Source: an uncultured Gammaproteobacteria bacterium (GTDB lineage Bacteria > Pseudomonadota > Gammaproteobacteria > Arenicellales > Poriferihabitantaceae). From it: a DNA stretch of 64,000 nucleotides. The translations under genes and the position numbers were made by a program. The stretch spans positions 62,001-126,000 of the forward strand of contig CAMYNW010000009.1 of NCBI GenBank assembly GCA_947259885.1. Reading direction: 5' to 3'. This document shows positions 44,675-55,000 of the stretch, one piece after another (within the stretch, counting starts at the first letter, position 1; each line of letters begins with the position of its first letter). The notes beneath the pieces are model-generated. The model saw only the letters and a program-made list of their open reading frames with translations, made no database searches and was not told the DNA's origin.

Positions 44675-45790
44675 CTACATGCTTTGCGGAATGACAATCA
44701 CATCTTTTCTATGCAGGCCCAGTGAAACCCGATCACCTGGCTGCATTGCATTCTGAGAGGAAAAGGAATTAGTGCCGAAACGGACTGAAAGATTATACTT
44801 ATCAGCGATCGAAACCAGTACGAATGCAGTCTCACCTTGAAACACAAATTCCTTGACCATGCCATCAAACACGATCGCCTGTTCGGAGTCCGCAGCGCTG
44901 TCCTGAATAAAGAACAATCTTTCGGGTCGAATAACGAGCGACCAGGCACCACCTGAATCTTGAGTAGGACTTGATGAAATCAGATGGCCTTCGAACAACA
45001 GTTTTCCTGAATCATCACGCGACAATGGAAGAATGGTTGACTCACCAATAAAATCGGCAACAAACGAATTTGCCGGGTGATTATAAATCGCCTGTGGCGT
45101 ATCCACCTGGGTCAGTCTGCCGTGATTAATAATCGCGATCCGATCGGACATGGTTAATGCTTCTCGTTGATCGTGAGTAACATACACAGTGGTGACACCC
45201 AGTTGACGATGCAGATGTTTAAGCTCGATTTGCATTTGCTCACGCAGCTTTTTATCAAGTGCAGAGAGCGGCTCATCCATCAGCAGAATTCGCGGGCGAA
45301 ACACAAACGCACGGGCAAGCGCCACCCGTTGTCGCTGCCCTCCGGACAGTTGGTCTATTTTTCGCTCACCAAGATCCGATAGTTGTACCGTTGCCAGCGC
45401 AGCCGCTACCCTATCGGCACATTCGCCTGATCCAACCCTGCGAAGTTTTAGCGGGAATGCGATATTCTCTGCTACCGTCATGTGCGGGAACAGTGCGTAG
45501 CTCTGAAAAACCATACCGACATCACGCCGATGTGGAGGCGTGAGAATCATCTCCGTCTCAGCAAAACGAACACTGCCCGCGTCGGGTCGATTGAACCCGG
45601 CGATGGCCATCAACAAGGTGGTTTTTCCTGAACCTGAAGGCCCCAACAAAGTCAGAAACTCGCCGCTCTTGATTTCCAGATCCACAGAATCCAGAGCGTG
45701 AAGTCGGCCGTATTTTTTAGTGAGGCCCCGAATGCTGATGGGTAATGCCGACGGTGTATCTGACGACTTGTTACTTATTTGATTCGCCAA
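44675..45790 (-). CDS. ABC transporter ATPase, PotA-like
   Basis: A 371-residue ATPase. Walker [13 protein letters not shown]-loop [11 protein letters not shown], signature [14 protein letters not shown], Walker [14 protein letters not shown] and switch His in YVTHDQREA are all intact. A C-terminal TOBE domain (about 285-365, [11 protein letters not shown]...) is typical of the MalK/PotA/FbpC family. It energises the importer formed by the two permeases that follow within 2 and 1 bases. A strong hairpin (45813-45841) lies between this gene and the upstream binding-protein gene and likely tunes their relative expression. Confidence 0.95.
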   Translation of the reverse strand: MANQISNKSSDTPSALPISIRGLTKKYGRLHALDSVDLEIKSGEFLTLLGPSGSGKTTLLMAIAGFNRPDAGSVRFAETEMILTPPHRRDVGMVFQSYALFPHMTVAENIAFPLKLRRVGSGECADRVAAALATVQLSDLGERKIDQLSGGQRQRVALARAFVFRPRILLMDEPLSALDKKLREQMQIELKHLHRQLGVTTVYVTHDQREALTMSDRIAIINHGRLTQVDTPQAIYNHPANSFVADFIGESTILPLSRDDSGKLLFEGHLISSSPTQDSGGAWSLVIRPERLFFIQDSAADSEQAIVFDGMVKEFVFQGETAFVLVSIADKYNLSVRFGTNSFSSQNAMQPGDRVSLGLHRKDVIVIPQSM

Positions 45791-45812
45791 AACAGGAATC
45801 CTAATTTAATAT

Positions 45813-45841
45813 TTTGCCGGGCGTTGTTAACGCCCGGCAAA
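45813..45841 (-). promoter_or_regulatory. Intercistronic 13-base-pair hairpin
   Basis: TTTGCCGGGCGTT (45813-45825) pairs perfectly with AACGCCCGGCAAA (45829-45841) around a 3-base loop. It sits 13 bases after the binding-protein stop and before the ATPase gene. This is the classic place for an mRNA-stabilising or partial-terminator structure that keeps binding-protein levels above transporter levels. Confidence 0.75.
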
Positions 45842-45854
45842 GGTAGCGCGGTTT

Positions 45855-46943
45855 TTACTCGCTTAAAAGCTCCATGTACATCTCGAGCGCTTCGACTCTA
45901 TTATTTGCATACCAGTCCAGGCTAATTGGCAGCATCATCGGTACATTTTTCGGATGCGAAGGCAAGGATTCTATTAACTCCTGTGACGCAGTCGTGACTT
46001 CGTAGGCTTTTTTGTTTGTCGGGCCATAGGTGATGTGAAAAGGCAGATTTGCCTGATACTCGGGCTTTGATACCTCCGCAAGGAATTTCATCGCAACCTC
46101 TTTGTTAGGTGCACCTTTAGGCATCGCGAAACAATCATAATCAAGCAACGCCTGGTCAAAGGTGTAGCCGACTCTGGCCCCATCTTTTTTAGCATTATCG
46201 AATCGGCCATTCCAGCCAGTAGTCATATCTACTTCAGCATCTTTCATCAATTGGGCCTGCATGGCACCAGACTCCCAGAACACGGCAATGTGTGGTTTTA
46301 ACTCGCGGATCTTGTCAATCGCACGCTGCATGCCTTCCTTGGTTGAAAGAACTTCGTATACCTGTTCCGGAGGAACTCCATCGGCCATGAGCGCTGGCTC
46401 GAGCGCGCCATCGACATTGTTTGCACGATAGGCGCGGGTTCCGGGGAATTTCTCTACGTCCCAGAAGTCAGCCCATGTCTTAGGCGCACCGTCACTGCCT
46501 GGCTCACCATATTTATCCGTGTTCCATGACATCACGGTGGCGAAAACGTCAGATCCAACACAATAATCCGTGTACATATTGGGATAGAAATCAGAAACAT
46601 CGACAACGCTGTAGTCTATCTTTTCCAGACAGCCCTTTGCGGCAGCAGATGCAGCACCCCCTGACCCGGTGACGACTAGATCCCAAGTGACTGCGCCCGA
46701 CTCTACCTGGAGGCAAGTTTTCGACATACTGGCTCCTGATTCCCGGTTTATTTCGATCCCGGTGTTTTTAGATGCGTCATTGAAAAGCGCATTATCCTGC
46801 GCATCGCCATAGCTTCCGCCCCAGGAAACGACTGTAATGGGTTCGGCGGATACGACACCTGTGGCAAAGGTCGCGCCTGCCGCTAAACTTGCGGCCAATA
46901 ACATTGAACCCACTCGGTGGGTTGGTTTTGACAATTGATTCAT
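45855..46943 (-). CDS. Periplasmic spermidine/putrescine-type solute-binding protein (PotD-like)
   Basis: A 362-residue binding protein with a signal peptide (1-33, ending VVSA-EP) and the SBP type II start ITVVSWGGSYGDAQDNALF. KTWADFWDVEKFPGTRAYR and MTTGWNGRFDNAKKDG are standard for the PotD/extracellular family 1 group. Unlike E. coli PotD, the protein contains several Cys. Ligand may be a polyamine, opine, betaine or other cation; the neighbouring dioxygenase and amine oxidase favour a quaternary or polyamine-like compound. Upstream 245 bases to the FAD oxidase gene probably hold its own promoter. A long hairpin follows its stop codon. Confidence 0.9.
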   Translation of the reverse strand: MNQLSKPTHRVGSMLLAASLAAGATFATGVVSAEPITVVSWGGSYGDAQDNALFNDASKNTGIEINRESGASMSKTCLQVESGAVTWDLVVTGSGGAASAAAKGCLEKIDYSVVDVSDFYPNMYTDYCVGSDVFATVMSWNTDKYGEPGSDGAPKTWADFWDVEKFPGTRAYRANNVDGALEPALMADGVPPEQVYEVLSTKEGMQRAIDKIRELKPHIAVFWESGAMQAQLMKDAEVDMTTGWNGRFDNAKKDGARVGYTFDQALLDYDCFAMPKGAPNKEVAMKFLAEVSKPEYQANLPFHITYGPTNKKAYEVTTASQELIESLPSHPKNVPMMLPISLDWYANNRVEALEMYMELLSE

Positions 46944-47188
46944 TAGATTACTCCTGTGGTTTTATTACGGATTGGTGGTGAATTGTTATTTGTTTATCGG
47001 TTCCAAGGACGACAAAGTTATCATATCCCAATAAACTCTCGTGAACGATCAAATCCTAAGCGCGTCGAGTTCGTGATATGTAGATATTCGGGCAGCTAGT
47101 GTAACGACAGTCGGTATTTGTTTCCAGGGTGCGGCGGAAACGTATTCTCCGCTCCAATCATTAAGTCGTTACAGCCAATCCTAAAAAT

Positions 47189-48487
47189 TCAAATATTCAG
47201 TCTATCCAGCCAACGATACGCCAATATCGAGGCAGACAGAAACCAGGGTTTTCCGGTGTAGAGAGGCCGGGTTTGAAAAGATAGACCGTCAAGGCCGGTC
47301 TGCCCCTCTTTCTGGCCAAGCAGCTGCTGCCCGACGCGCATTCCAAGATAGCTCGCCATGGCAACACCGGAGCCACAGTATCCCATCGCATAGTGAATGC
47401 CCCCGTGTTTCCCAAGGTGAGGCAGCGTGTCGAACGTATATCCTACAAACCCTACCCAAGAATGACTAATCCGCGTTTGCGCCAACTCAGGAAAAATCTT
47501 CACCATACTAGCGTAGAGCTTTGGGCCAGTGATAAACGGGTCAGACTCGGCGAGCGATACGCGCCCACCAAAAACGATTCTTTTCCTGTCAGGCGATGAC
47601 CGATAATAATAAACCAATCGGCGGGTATCACCGATCATTCTGTCTCTCGGTATCAATCGATCCATCAAGCTGGGCGCGACGGGCTCAGTTGAGATCACGT
47701 AGCTGCCGATCGGAATAATGCGTCGGCGATGCCACGGTGTCAGTGTACTTGTGTAGCCATTGGTTGCTACAATTACGTCCCCGGCCCAAATTGAACCCCT
47801 GCTCGTAGTGACCCGAAAGCCGTTAGAGTCCCTGTCGATACTGAGCGCCTGACAGCGCTCAAAGACTGTGACTTGTGCGTCAAGAACCCGCTTTAGAATT
47901 CCATGGTGCAGGCGAGCCGGATCTACCGATGCATATTTCGGAAAGACAACACCACCATGATAAAAGTCAGAGCCCAGTTCGGAATGCTGTTCGGCGCGGG
48001 GCACAAGATATGCACCTGACTCCAGCCCTTTTACCTGATCACCAATTTTGTTGCCTAAGTATTCATATTGAACTGGATTGTGAGCACCTAAAAACTTTCC
48101 GCATATTTTAAAGTGACAATCGATCTCCTCGCTGGCGACAAAGTCCTCAATCCACGCTAGCGCATTGTGCCCTTCCTTGAGGATGTTAAACGCATCCTTT
48201 GCGCCGTATTGAGATGAAAGCTTTTCGAACTCCGGCTTTAAACTCGTGCTGATCTGGCCGCCGTTTCTTGTACTGCACCCCCACCCAGCATCTTCAGCAT
48301 CAATAACAACTGTACTTCGACCGCCACGCGCCGTATGTAACGCCGCGCATAGCCCGGTATATCCGGCTCCGATAACAACAACATCGGCCTTTGCAGGCAT
48401 TGCGGGACTGGGTAACTCGAGCCTTGGGGTGTGATCCCACCAGTAAGGAGTTGTTTTACAGTCATCGGTAAAAACTGGATTATGCAT
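47189..48487 (-). CDS. FAD-dependent amine/amino-acid oxidase (PuuB/DAO family)
   Basis: A 432-residue flavoenzyme of the D-amino-acid-oxidase (DAO) fold. It opens with a lead segment DDCKTTPYWWDHTPRLE, then the Rossmann FAD motif DVVVIGAGYTGLCAALHTARGG and VVIDAEDAGWGCSTRNGGQIS, which is characteristic of gamma-glutamylputrescine oxidase (PuuB) and related N-methyl or secondary amine oxidases. VIVATNGYTS and the C-terminal MGYCGSGVAMASYLG complete the family signature. The probable reaction is oxidation of a C-N bond with release of an aldehyde and H2O2. It is preceded by the GBB-hydroxylase-like gene and followed by the ABC importer genes, suggesting uptake and catabolism of one compound. 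Confidence 0.85.
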   Translation of the reverse strand: MHNPVFTDDCKTTPYWWDHTPRLELPSPAMPAKADVVVIGAGYTGLCAALHTARGGRSTVVIDAEDAGWGCSTRNGGQISTSLKPEFEKLSSQYGAKDAFNILKEGHNALAWIEDFVASEEIDCHFKICGKFLGAHNPVQYEYLGNKIGDQVKGLESGAYLVPRAEQHSELGSDFYHGGVVFPKYASVDPARLHHGILKRVLDAQVTVFERCQALSIDRDSNGFRVTTSRGSIWAGDVIVATNGYTSTLTPWHRRRIIPIGSYVISTEPVAPSLMDRLIPRDRMIGDTRRLVYYYRSSPDRKRIVFGGRVSLAESDPFITGPKLYASMVKIFPELAQTRISHSWVGFVGYTFDTLPHLGKHGGIHYAMGYCGSGVAMASYLGMRVGQQLLGQKEGQTGLDGLSFQTRPLYTGKPWFLSASILAYRWLDRLNI

Positions 48488-48589
48488 CCGAATCTCAGCT
48501 AATTATTCTAAAATTGTTCCAAGCTTAAAATTATCACAATGGCAATTGGTGAAGTCAGCCCCGGCATTATATGATGTCAAATTCCACGC

Positions 48590-49789
48590 TTAAACGTATT
48601 CGCGAAACTGGGCGTCTGAACCGACACGCCGGTGCAGTGCGCGCAGCCTGCTGAAGAATTCGTCGCGATCTACGTGGCACTGGCGGATATGCCGATCGCC
48701 GTTAAATGCGTTGCGCGCATGCAGCACTCGATGGTTGTCGAGCACCGCCGCCTGGCCCGCTTCAAGACCATAGGTAATGCAGGCCTCAGGGTCGTAAACC
48801 AGATTCAGCATCGCTCGCAGGGCATGGAACACGGGTTCGACCAGTTCGGCATCTATGTCCAGAGGCGCCATGGTGCGCTCGTTGATATGCACCGCAATAA
48901 TTTTTCCACCTGAGTTTAGTTCGATAGTCGGCCACTTCGCCGCCAGTGCAACATCGTCGACCTCGTCGACCAGAAACCGGCGGTGAGGAATGGGAATTCG
49001 GCACAGCAGGTCAAAGTATTCCGGGTTCTGAGCCTTTAATTTGAGTGCCGCATTGAAACCATCGACAAAGATCGACGCACCGCCGCCGCAATCGCTGGCA
49101 CGCAAACAATGCATCATAAATAACCCTGGTATCGGATCGCGAAACAGTTCATCGTTGTGCGGTCTAATGGCGTGTGCGGTTTGCGCCAGGATGCGTTGTT
49201 GTGGGGTCGATATCAACTCGAACACTCGCCCGTAGTGAGTTTGACGGATAAAGCCGAACACCGCTGCGAGCTGTTCGATCTGGTCCGCTTCGGTCGGCAC
49301 GCCCCTCAATATCGCAAAACCGTAGTCGCCTATGTGTTCGAACATCTGCAGTCGCGAAGAATCATCCGTGATGATCTGCTCATAATCCCATTGCGGGATA
49401 GTCCCATTTAATCGCGCGTCCCAAAACACCGTTTGCGGCTGCCGCGCAACAATAGCTTGATCGGAATAGGCGTGCATGCGCAGCCAGTGCGGAGAATAAC
49501 GGGTCAGGTGCGAGTCGCCATGCCACCTGATTCGCAACGCGCCCGATGAATCGATGGAGACATCGTCAGGAAATATATCCGGATCGATACTGCCCAGTTC
49601 GAGATAGCGATGGCCACCACTACGATCACCACATTCATCGCAGGTGCAATTGTCTCGCAACCAAATATGATGAAAAGTACTACGCTGCCCGTCATCCCAT
49701 GCAAGAACAATATGGCGTGGATGCCGCTCAATGTTTTCAATCTGGGCTTGATCTTCGATCGGTACCTGTCTGGGTGGAGAATTATTCAA
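48590..49789 (-). CDS. Gamma-butyrobetaine-hydroxylase-like 2-oxoglutarate dioxygenase
   Basis: A 399-residue Fe(II)/2-oxoglutarate dioxygenase. The N-terminal domain (about 20-105) holds DNCTCDECGDRSGGHRY with Cys48, Cys50 and Cys53, the zinc site of gamma-butyrobetaine and trimethyllysine hydroxylases. The catalytic domain (about 140-390) has the iron triad His211-x-Asp213 (RPHNDELFRDP) and His357 (LDNHRVLHARNAF), with Arg359 in the co-substrate position. GBB hydroxylase makes carnitine; other members hydroxylate trimethyllysine or unknown betaines. In gammaproteobacteria such enzymes often sit in betaine catabolism clusters. It is followed by the amine oxidase gene (102 bases away) and the ABC importer, all on the minus strand. 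Actual substrate unknown. Confidence 0.85.
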   Translation of the reverse strand: MNNSPPRQVPIEDQAQIENIERHPRHIVLAWDDGQRSTFHHIWLRDNCTCDECGDRSGGHRYLELGSIDPDIFPDDVSIDSSGALRIRWHGDSHLTRYSPHWLRMHAYSDQAIVARQPQTVFWDARLNGTIPQWDYEQIITDDSSRLQMFEHIGDYGFAILRGVPTEADQIEQLAAVFGFIRQTHYGRVFELISTPQQRILAQTAHAIRPHNDELFRDPIPGLFMMHCLRASDCGGGASIFVDGFNAALKLKAQNPEYFDLLCRIPIPHRRFLVDEVDDVALAAKWPTIELNSGGKIIAVHINERTMAPLDIDAELVEPVFHALRAMLNLVYDPEACITYGLEAGQAAVLDNHRVLHARNAFNGDRHIRQCHVDRDEFFSRLRALHRRVGSDAQFREYV

Positions 49790-49894
49790 TTTCTCGTTAG
49801 CTTCTGATGATGATTCAGACCATCTATGATGCTAACGTAAAAGCTGAATGTGAGCTACATTTTAGAAACGTCCAACCGGTGCGGCTAACCGCGC

Positions 49895-50620
49895 TCAATT
49901 CTCTACCGCTACTCCAATCACAAACAGTACAGAATAGTCCTGCTTGTTGCAGCCCTCAACCGGGGGCATCATTGCACCTGGGGCGACGCGAAATTCAGAC
50001 TTCGGTGCTTTAGCTGGCGAACAGGATGTTTCATCTGCTGCCGGTGTGTAGCGCGCGGAGCGGCATGCCAAGTGTGTCACGTCATAGAGATTTGCACCGT
50101 CGGCGAGCTCCCAACGATTAACACCATCGGCGTTCTCAGGATGAATAGTCAGCACAGTCACCACTTCACGATTACCAGTGACTAAGTATTTACCAGGAGG
50201 CACCGCGAAATCTGGCTTCTCCATAATCAAGCCGTTTTCATCCAGCCACCAGTCTGCGCTGTCGAACTTCCAATTTGCTGGCGCCACACCATCTGCTGCT
50301 TTCAATTGATCATAATTTTTCAGCCATACTCCCCGCGGACCTGGGTCCACTCGCCACAAACCCCACGACTGCGCTCCGCCTCCAGAAGTCGCACCTGGAT
50401 CTCCTAACGCAGCAATAAACTGAGTGGGAATACGCTTGAATTTGGTCAGCTCTTCCTCTCTAGCGTGAACCGATTGCCATACGGCAGCCATCATCAAGAA
50501 CATTCCCGCTATTGCGGTAGGTAGGCGACTTTTGAAGCACCATGATCTGCGCAGGGGCGATAAAGCTGCCGCTTGCAGAGAAAAGGCTTTATTTTTTGAA
50601 ATTCTTGGATCGGGCATCAT
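49895..50620 (-). CDS. Exported protein of unknown function
   Basis: A 241-residue protein. A basic lead (FKSRLPTAIAGM) and hydrophobic stretch ending SVHA-RE form a signal peptide at about residues 30-53, so the first Met may lie further in than 50620; the annotated start gives an unusually long n-region. The mature part has no family I can name. It is Trp/Gly-rich (SGGGAQSWGLWRVDPGPRG) and ends in a conserved-looking tail with three Cys (AADETSCSPAKAPKSEF, MMPPVEGCNKQDYSVLFVIGV). It lies 105 bases upstream of the GBB-hydroxylase-like gene on the same strand, which could place it in that transcript. Confidence 0.55.
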   Translation of the reverse strand: MMPDPRISKNKAFSLQAAALSPLRRSWCFKSRLPTAIAGMFLMMAAVWQSVHAREEELTKFKRIPTQFIAALGDPGATSGGGAQSWGLWRVDPGPRGVWLKNYDQLKAADGVAPANWKFDSADWWLDENGLIMEKPDFAVPPGKYLVTGNREVVTVLTIHPENADGVNRWELADGANLYDVTHLACRSARYTPAADETSCSPAKAPKSEFRVAPGAMMPPVEGCNKQDYSVLFVIGVAVEN

Positions 50621-51221
50621 GTACAGGTGATGAGATTGTCGCGGTTAATGGAGTGCTAATGTCCGTGTTCATAGCCACATGGGCCATAGCAATATGAATA
50701 CTGACTGTAACAACAAAGTTTTCTAAGCTGTAAAATGCGTTTTTTGCCATAAATAAGGTGAAAACGTCGTAAAATTTTGCCAACGACATAAATCATCTAA
50801 AAAATATTCAGGAAGCCTAATACATCTATAATTTTATAGAAGCAGGTTGATAAATCGCCGTAAATAAATCCTAATGGATATCTATCAACTGAATAAAACA
50901 GAGTAATATTTGCCCTCGTCTATTTGCCCTCATCTAATTGAACTACGTGCAATGATGCCCTGCAGACAAAAACAAGAGATTCACAAAATCCAATTCAATA
51001 AGAAATCCTTGCAGCCCCAATTCAAACATTGTTCGTCAATGCTTGCTTAATCGCGCAAACACCTGTTCATGCCCATTCATCAATTTTAATACTGGCTTCT
51101 TAGGCATGTCGAAACAAACTAGATCGCTGTTTAAAAGAACATATTTCTGTTAAATGTTTAATGGTGGCCATGATGCGATCGATTGATAATATTGACTTAA
51201 TTCTGATCAAGGATAAAATTT
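50621..51221. other. AT-rich divergent spacer with a tandem duplication
   Basis: About 600 bases between the exported protein gene (minus) and the methyltransferase gene (plus), clearly more AT-rich than the flanks. It contains a 14-base tandem duplication, TATTTGCCCTCGTC at 50907-50920 and TATTTGCCCTCATC at 50921-50934, with one mismatch. No credible gene is seen; promoters of both flanking genes should lie here. Confidence 0.5.
50907..50934. repeat. 14-base tandem duplication
   Basis: Two adjacent copies of TATTTGCCCTC-R-TC differ at one position. Only two copies are present, so this is a local duplication rather than an array. Confidence 0.7.
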
Positions 51222-52004
51222 ATGAACGATAACCGGGAAATAGAATATACCGAAGATTTTATTTGTAGATTAGAACTCGCATTTGGTGAAGGGTTCTTAT
51301 CGCCAGGCGGTCAAGAAGAAGTCGCAAAAATTGTCGAGGACATAGATCTTAAGGACAAGATTGTGCTGGATATAGGCGTAGGGATCGCGGGACCCGCATG
51401 TCTATTGATTGAGGAACATGGCGCAGAAAAAGTAATAGGAATAGACGTAGAAGACCCAGTACTCCGTATCGCAGCGAAAACAGTCGCCAACCGCGGCCTC
51501 CAAGACCAGGTAATCCTGCAGAAAGTCGATCCGGGGCCATTACCTTTTGACGACAACAGTTTTGACATCGTGTTTAGCAAGGATTCTATAATCCATATCC
51601 CCGATAAGCTGGCGCTTTTCAAAGAAGTGTACCGCACGACCAGACCTGGTGGCTGGGTCATTATGAGTGACTGGTACTGCGGTGAAAAACCTTTTACACA
51701 GGAAATGAAACAGTGGCTGAAGGCTATAGGACTGAGCTTCGCCATGACGCCGATTCAACATGATGGATCATTTATGGAACAGGCGGGTTTTGTTGATTGT
51801 GAAACCCTGGACAGAAATCAATGGTTCACTAAACTATCACAAGATGTGGTGAAGCGCCTCAAGGGACCTGACTACGAAAAAATGGCGGCTGCTCTTGGTA
51901 AAGAAGGTGCGCAAGATTGGATATCCCGCGCACAGATGCGCGCTGTCGTATCTGAACAGGGGCAACTGCGCCCGGGACATCTGCGAGGACGCAAGCCGGG
52001 CTAA
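51222..52004 (+). CDS. Phosphoethanolamine N-methyltransferase-like SAM enzyme
   Basis: A 260-residue methyltransferase. The N-terminal FGEGFLSPGGQEEVAKI matches the F-G-x-x-F-x-S-x-G-G lead of phosphoethanolamine methyltransferases of plants and Plasmodium, where nearby residues bind the phosphobase. The SAM motif is VLDIGVGIAGPACLL, then IGIDVEDPVL; FDIVFSKDSIIHIPDK matches the family's S-K/R-D-x-I-x-H loop. The C-terminal WSRK-like segment DWISRAQMRAVVSEQGQLRPG also fits. The enzyme could make phosphocholine precursors, or methylate a related amine. A choline or betaine link agrees with the GBB-hydroxylase and amine importer to its left. It is followed convergently by the SAM-cyclase gene. 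Confidence 0.7.
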   Translation: MNDNREIEYTEDFICRLELAFGEGFLSPGGQEEVAKIVEDIDLKDKIVLDIGVGIAGPACLLIEEHGAEKVIGIDVEDPVLRIAAKTVANRGLQDQVILQKVDPGPLPFDDNSFDIVFSKDSIIHIPDKLALFKEVYRTTRPGGWVIMSDWYCGEKPFTQEMKQWLKAIGLSFAMTPIQHDGSFMEQAGFVDCETLDRNQWFTKLSQDVVKRLKGPDYEKMAAALGKEGAQDWISRAQMRAVVSEQGQLRPGHLRGRKPG

Positions 52005-52078
52005 GTAAACTATTAATCCAAAATGTAATTGTTGCAGCTTTACATTGCAGCACGAAAAGCAATCGCAACCACATATTG

Positions 52079-55000
52079 CTAAGTTAATTTTTGCAGCAAC
52101 GCACGGGCGTCCTTTTGATCACGATTTTCGAATCCCTCGGTAAACCAGCTATACACTGGCTCGAGAACATGACGTGCCACTTCATTTTTACCTTGCTCAT
52201 ACATTAATAGCGCAAGTTGAGTAGTAATTCTTAGTTCATAAGATTTAGCGCTTTGTTGTTTGGCGATATTGATCCCTTCTAGGAACGCAGATTCTGCTTC
52301 GTCCAGCAGCGACTTGGACTTCAACAACCTACCTTTAATACAGTAGATATTCACCTCATTCCAGCGTTCACCTGTTTCTGAAATGACCTTCATCGCCTCA
52401 TCGATCTTAGCTAGCCCCAAATCAGGTTGATCATTTTTTAGATGTCCGAGAGCGAGTACAGAGAGAAAATCCGGCACCCGCATTCTTGAACCCGTAGCAA
52501 GAGACGCTTCCAGCCCCTCTTCAATACAATTCATACCGGCTGCAATATCGCCACGATCAACCATGGTCCAACCTAGAAAATCAAGTGCCATTGCCCGCCA
52601 GTACGGAATGCTATGTTCGGTGGTATACGAAATGACTTCTTCGCTATACTTTCTGGTCATCTGCTGATCCCGGCAATCTTTATGAACCATCGCAAGGGTT
52701 ACGCCCGCCCAGGCGATAGTATTTGGATGAGAGATCAGCTTCGCCTCCTCAAGGTTATTTTCTGCAGACTGCACCGCAGTGTTGGGAAAACCCATCATCC
52801 AGTCCACTGTTGAGCGAACAATTTTGCTTCCAATGCCCGGGTGTTCGCCGTACTTAATTGCCAGGGACAGGTCCTGTTCCGGGTCGTATAGTTCGATTGC
52901 CTTATCGAAATGAGCTCGGGCTTGTGCATAGCGCCCCATCGTCGTGCAGGTATGTCCTACTGCACTATAGGCGGCTACCAATTGGTCACTTTCATGTTCA
53001 TTCTCAGCGAGACTTTTAAATTCTTGCGCCAACTCAAGCGCCTTTTCCTGATCCGGGCGGATGTAGTACAGACTCCAGACTGCATAAAGTGCCCTGAATA
53101 GCTTTTTGACGTCGCCAACTTTGCGACATAGCTCCTGCGCACGCTGGCAAGTCTCCGCGGTTTCGTCCGCGGCATAGCCAGCGGTTGCGGCTAAAGCGCC
53201 GGATAACGCCAGCTGAAAATCCATTTCCCATTCCAGCCATTCATCGGATACAGGCTGATCGGCAATCAGTTTTAGCCCCTTCTTGAAATTCGCCACCGCC
53301 TCTAAGTTTGCTGAACGCGTAATCGCCCTATTTCCTGCTTCGAACCAATACTTGATTGCGACCGATAGCATACGTGCTTCTGTATAGTGGTAAGCGAGTA
53401 GCTCCGGACTAACTAAGCTAATTTCCGAATCTTGTTGCTCCAATGCCTCGCCAATTCGTCCATGCAGTTTTTGCCGGGTGGTTTTCAGCAGACTACTGTA
53501 TGCGGCATCCTGAACCAACGCATGCTTGAAAATATAGTTTTGCGGTAATGCACGGCTGGTCTGAAAAATAAGCTCAGCGTCTACTAGTTGCTCCAACGAC
53601 CACATTAATTCCTCGTCGCTCAAGGGTGAAATCACATTAAGTAGATCAAAATTAAACTCCCTTCCGATCACAGATGCCATATATGCGACTTCCTTAACCT
53701 TTCCTAGGCGATCGAGGCGCGCCATCAAAGAATCATACAAAGTAATAGGTATGGAGAGAGACTCCAGCAATCCTGATATTACGAATTGATCGGACTCCTC
53801 GATTAAAATATCAGATTCAAGAATTGTTTTAGTCAACTCCTCAACAAAAAGCGGAACGCCATCAGTTTTTTCCACTATGGCTTCTACCAAATCAGGTGAA
53901 AACGGTTTCCCGCCAGTGACTCCTTTGATCATGTCAAAAACTTTGGCACGGCTGAATCGATTCAGAGTTAATGCAGTGATATGCGTATATGAACTCCATC
54001 GAGGTGCAAAATCCGGCCTAAACGTTGTAATTAGCAAAATGCGCAAATTCTGAGCCCGCTCTACTAACGACTCGAGAAATTCGAATGATGTGGGATCGAT
54101 CCAGTGGAGATCTTCAAAGATAATCAGTAGCGGCTTGTGATGACTCAGTTTTTCAAGCTGGGCTGCCATCACCTGCATAGTTTTTTCCTTCTGCCGCTCC
54201 GGGTTTAAATCCAGTTCTGGGTAGCGATCTTCAAGAGGTATTGACAGGAGTGCCGCAAACAGGGGCACAACATCCTCAATATCGCTTCCTGTCTGATCCA
54301 GTATCGATTCGAGTTTGACAAGTTTCTTTGCGGGAGAATCTGTAAGCTGAATATCCGCCCCTCGACGAATCCTCTCAATTACTGGATGTAATGACGTATT
54401 TAAGTGATAGGGCGAACACTGAAAAGTTAGCCGGGTAAACTCGTCCGCGATCAAACTTTTGATCAAACTTTGGGTGATATGTGACTTTCCAATGCCTGCC
54501 TCTCCGGACAACTGTATAACCTGTCCTTCGCCTGATTTTGCCTGTTGCCAACGATCCTTCAGCAATGACACCTCTATTTCCCGCCCCACCAATTTCGATC
54601 TGGTTTTTTTATGCAATGCCTCGAAGTGACTTTCTATCTTTGCGCTGCCAACAACTCGCCAAACCTGAACCGGTTCTGCAATTCCCTTTACCAGATTTTT
54701 CCCCATATCCTCATATTTAAATCTTCCCCCCGCTAGCTGCTGTGATTTATCGCCGATAACCACGGTATTGGGCTCCGCCAATCCTTGCAGCCGGGCAGCC
54801 AGGTTGGGAGTTTCACCCACCACCGCGTTCTCTTTCGAAACTCCTTCCCCTATAAGATCCCCCACCACCACGAAACCGGTAGCGATGCCAACACGCACCC
54901 CGAGTTCTACGCCAGCAGGTCGTTCTAAGTTTTGTTCAAGATTTTTGATTGAGGTCACCACGTCTAAACCTGCAGATAAAGCTCGAACAGCATCATCTTC

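Noticed and set aside
52022..52046. AATGTAA-(11)-TTACATT between convergent genes as a terminator.
   Set aside because: The stem is AT-only and weak, with no T-run; it was not listed as a feature.
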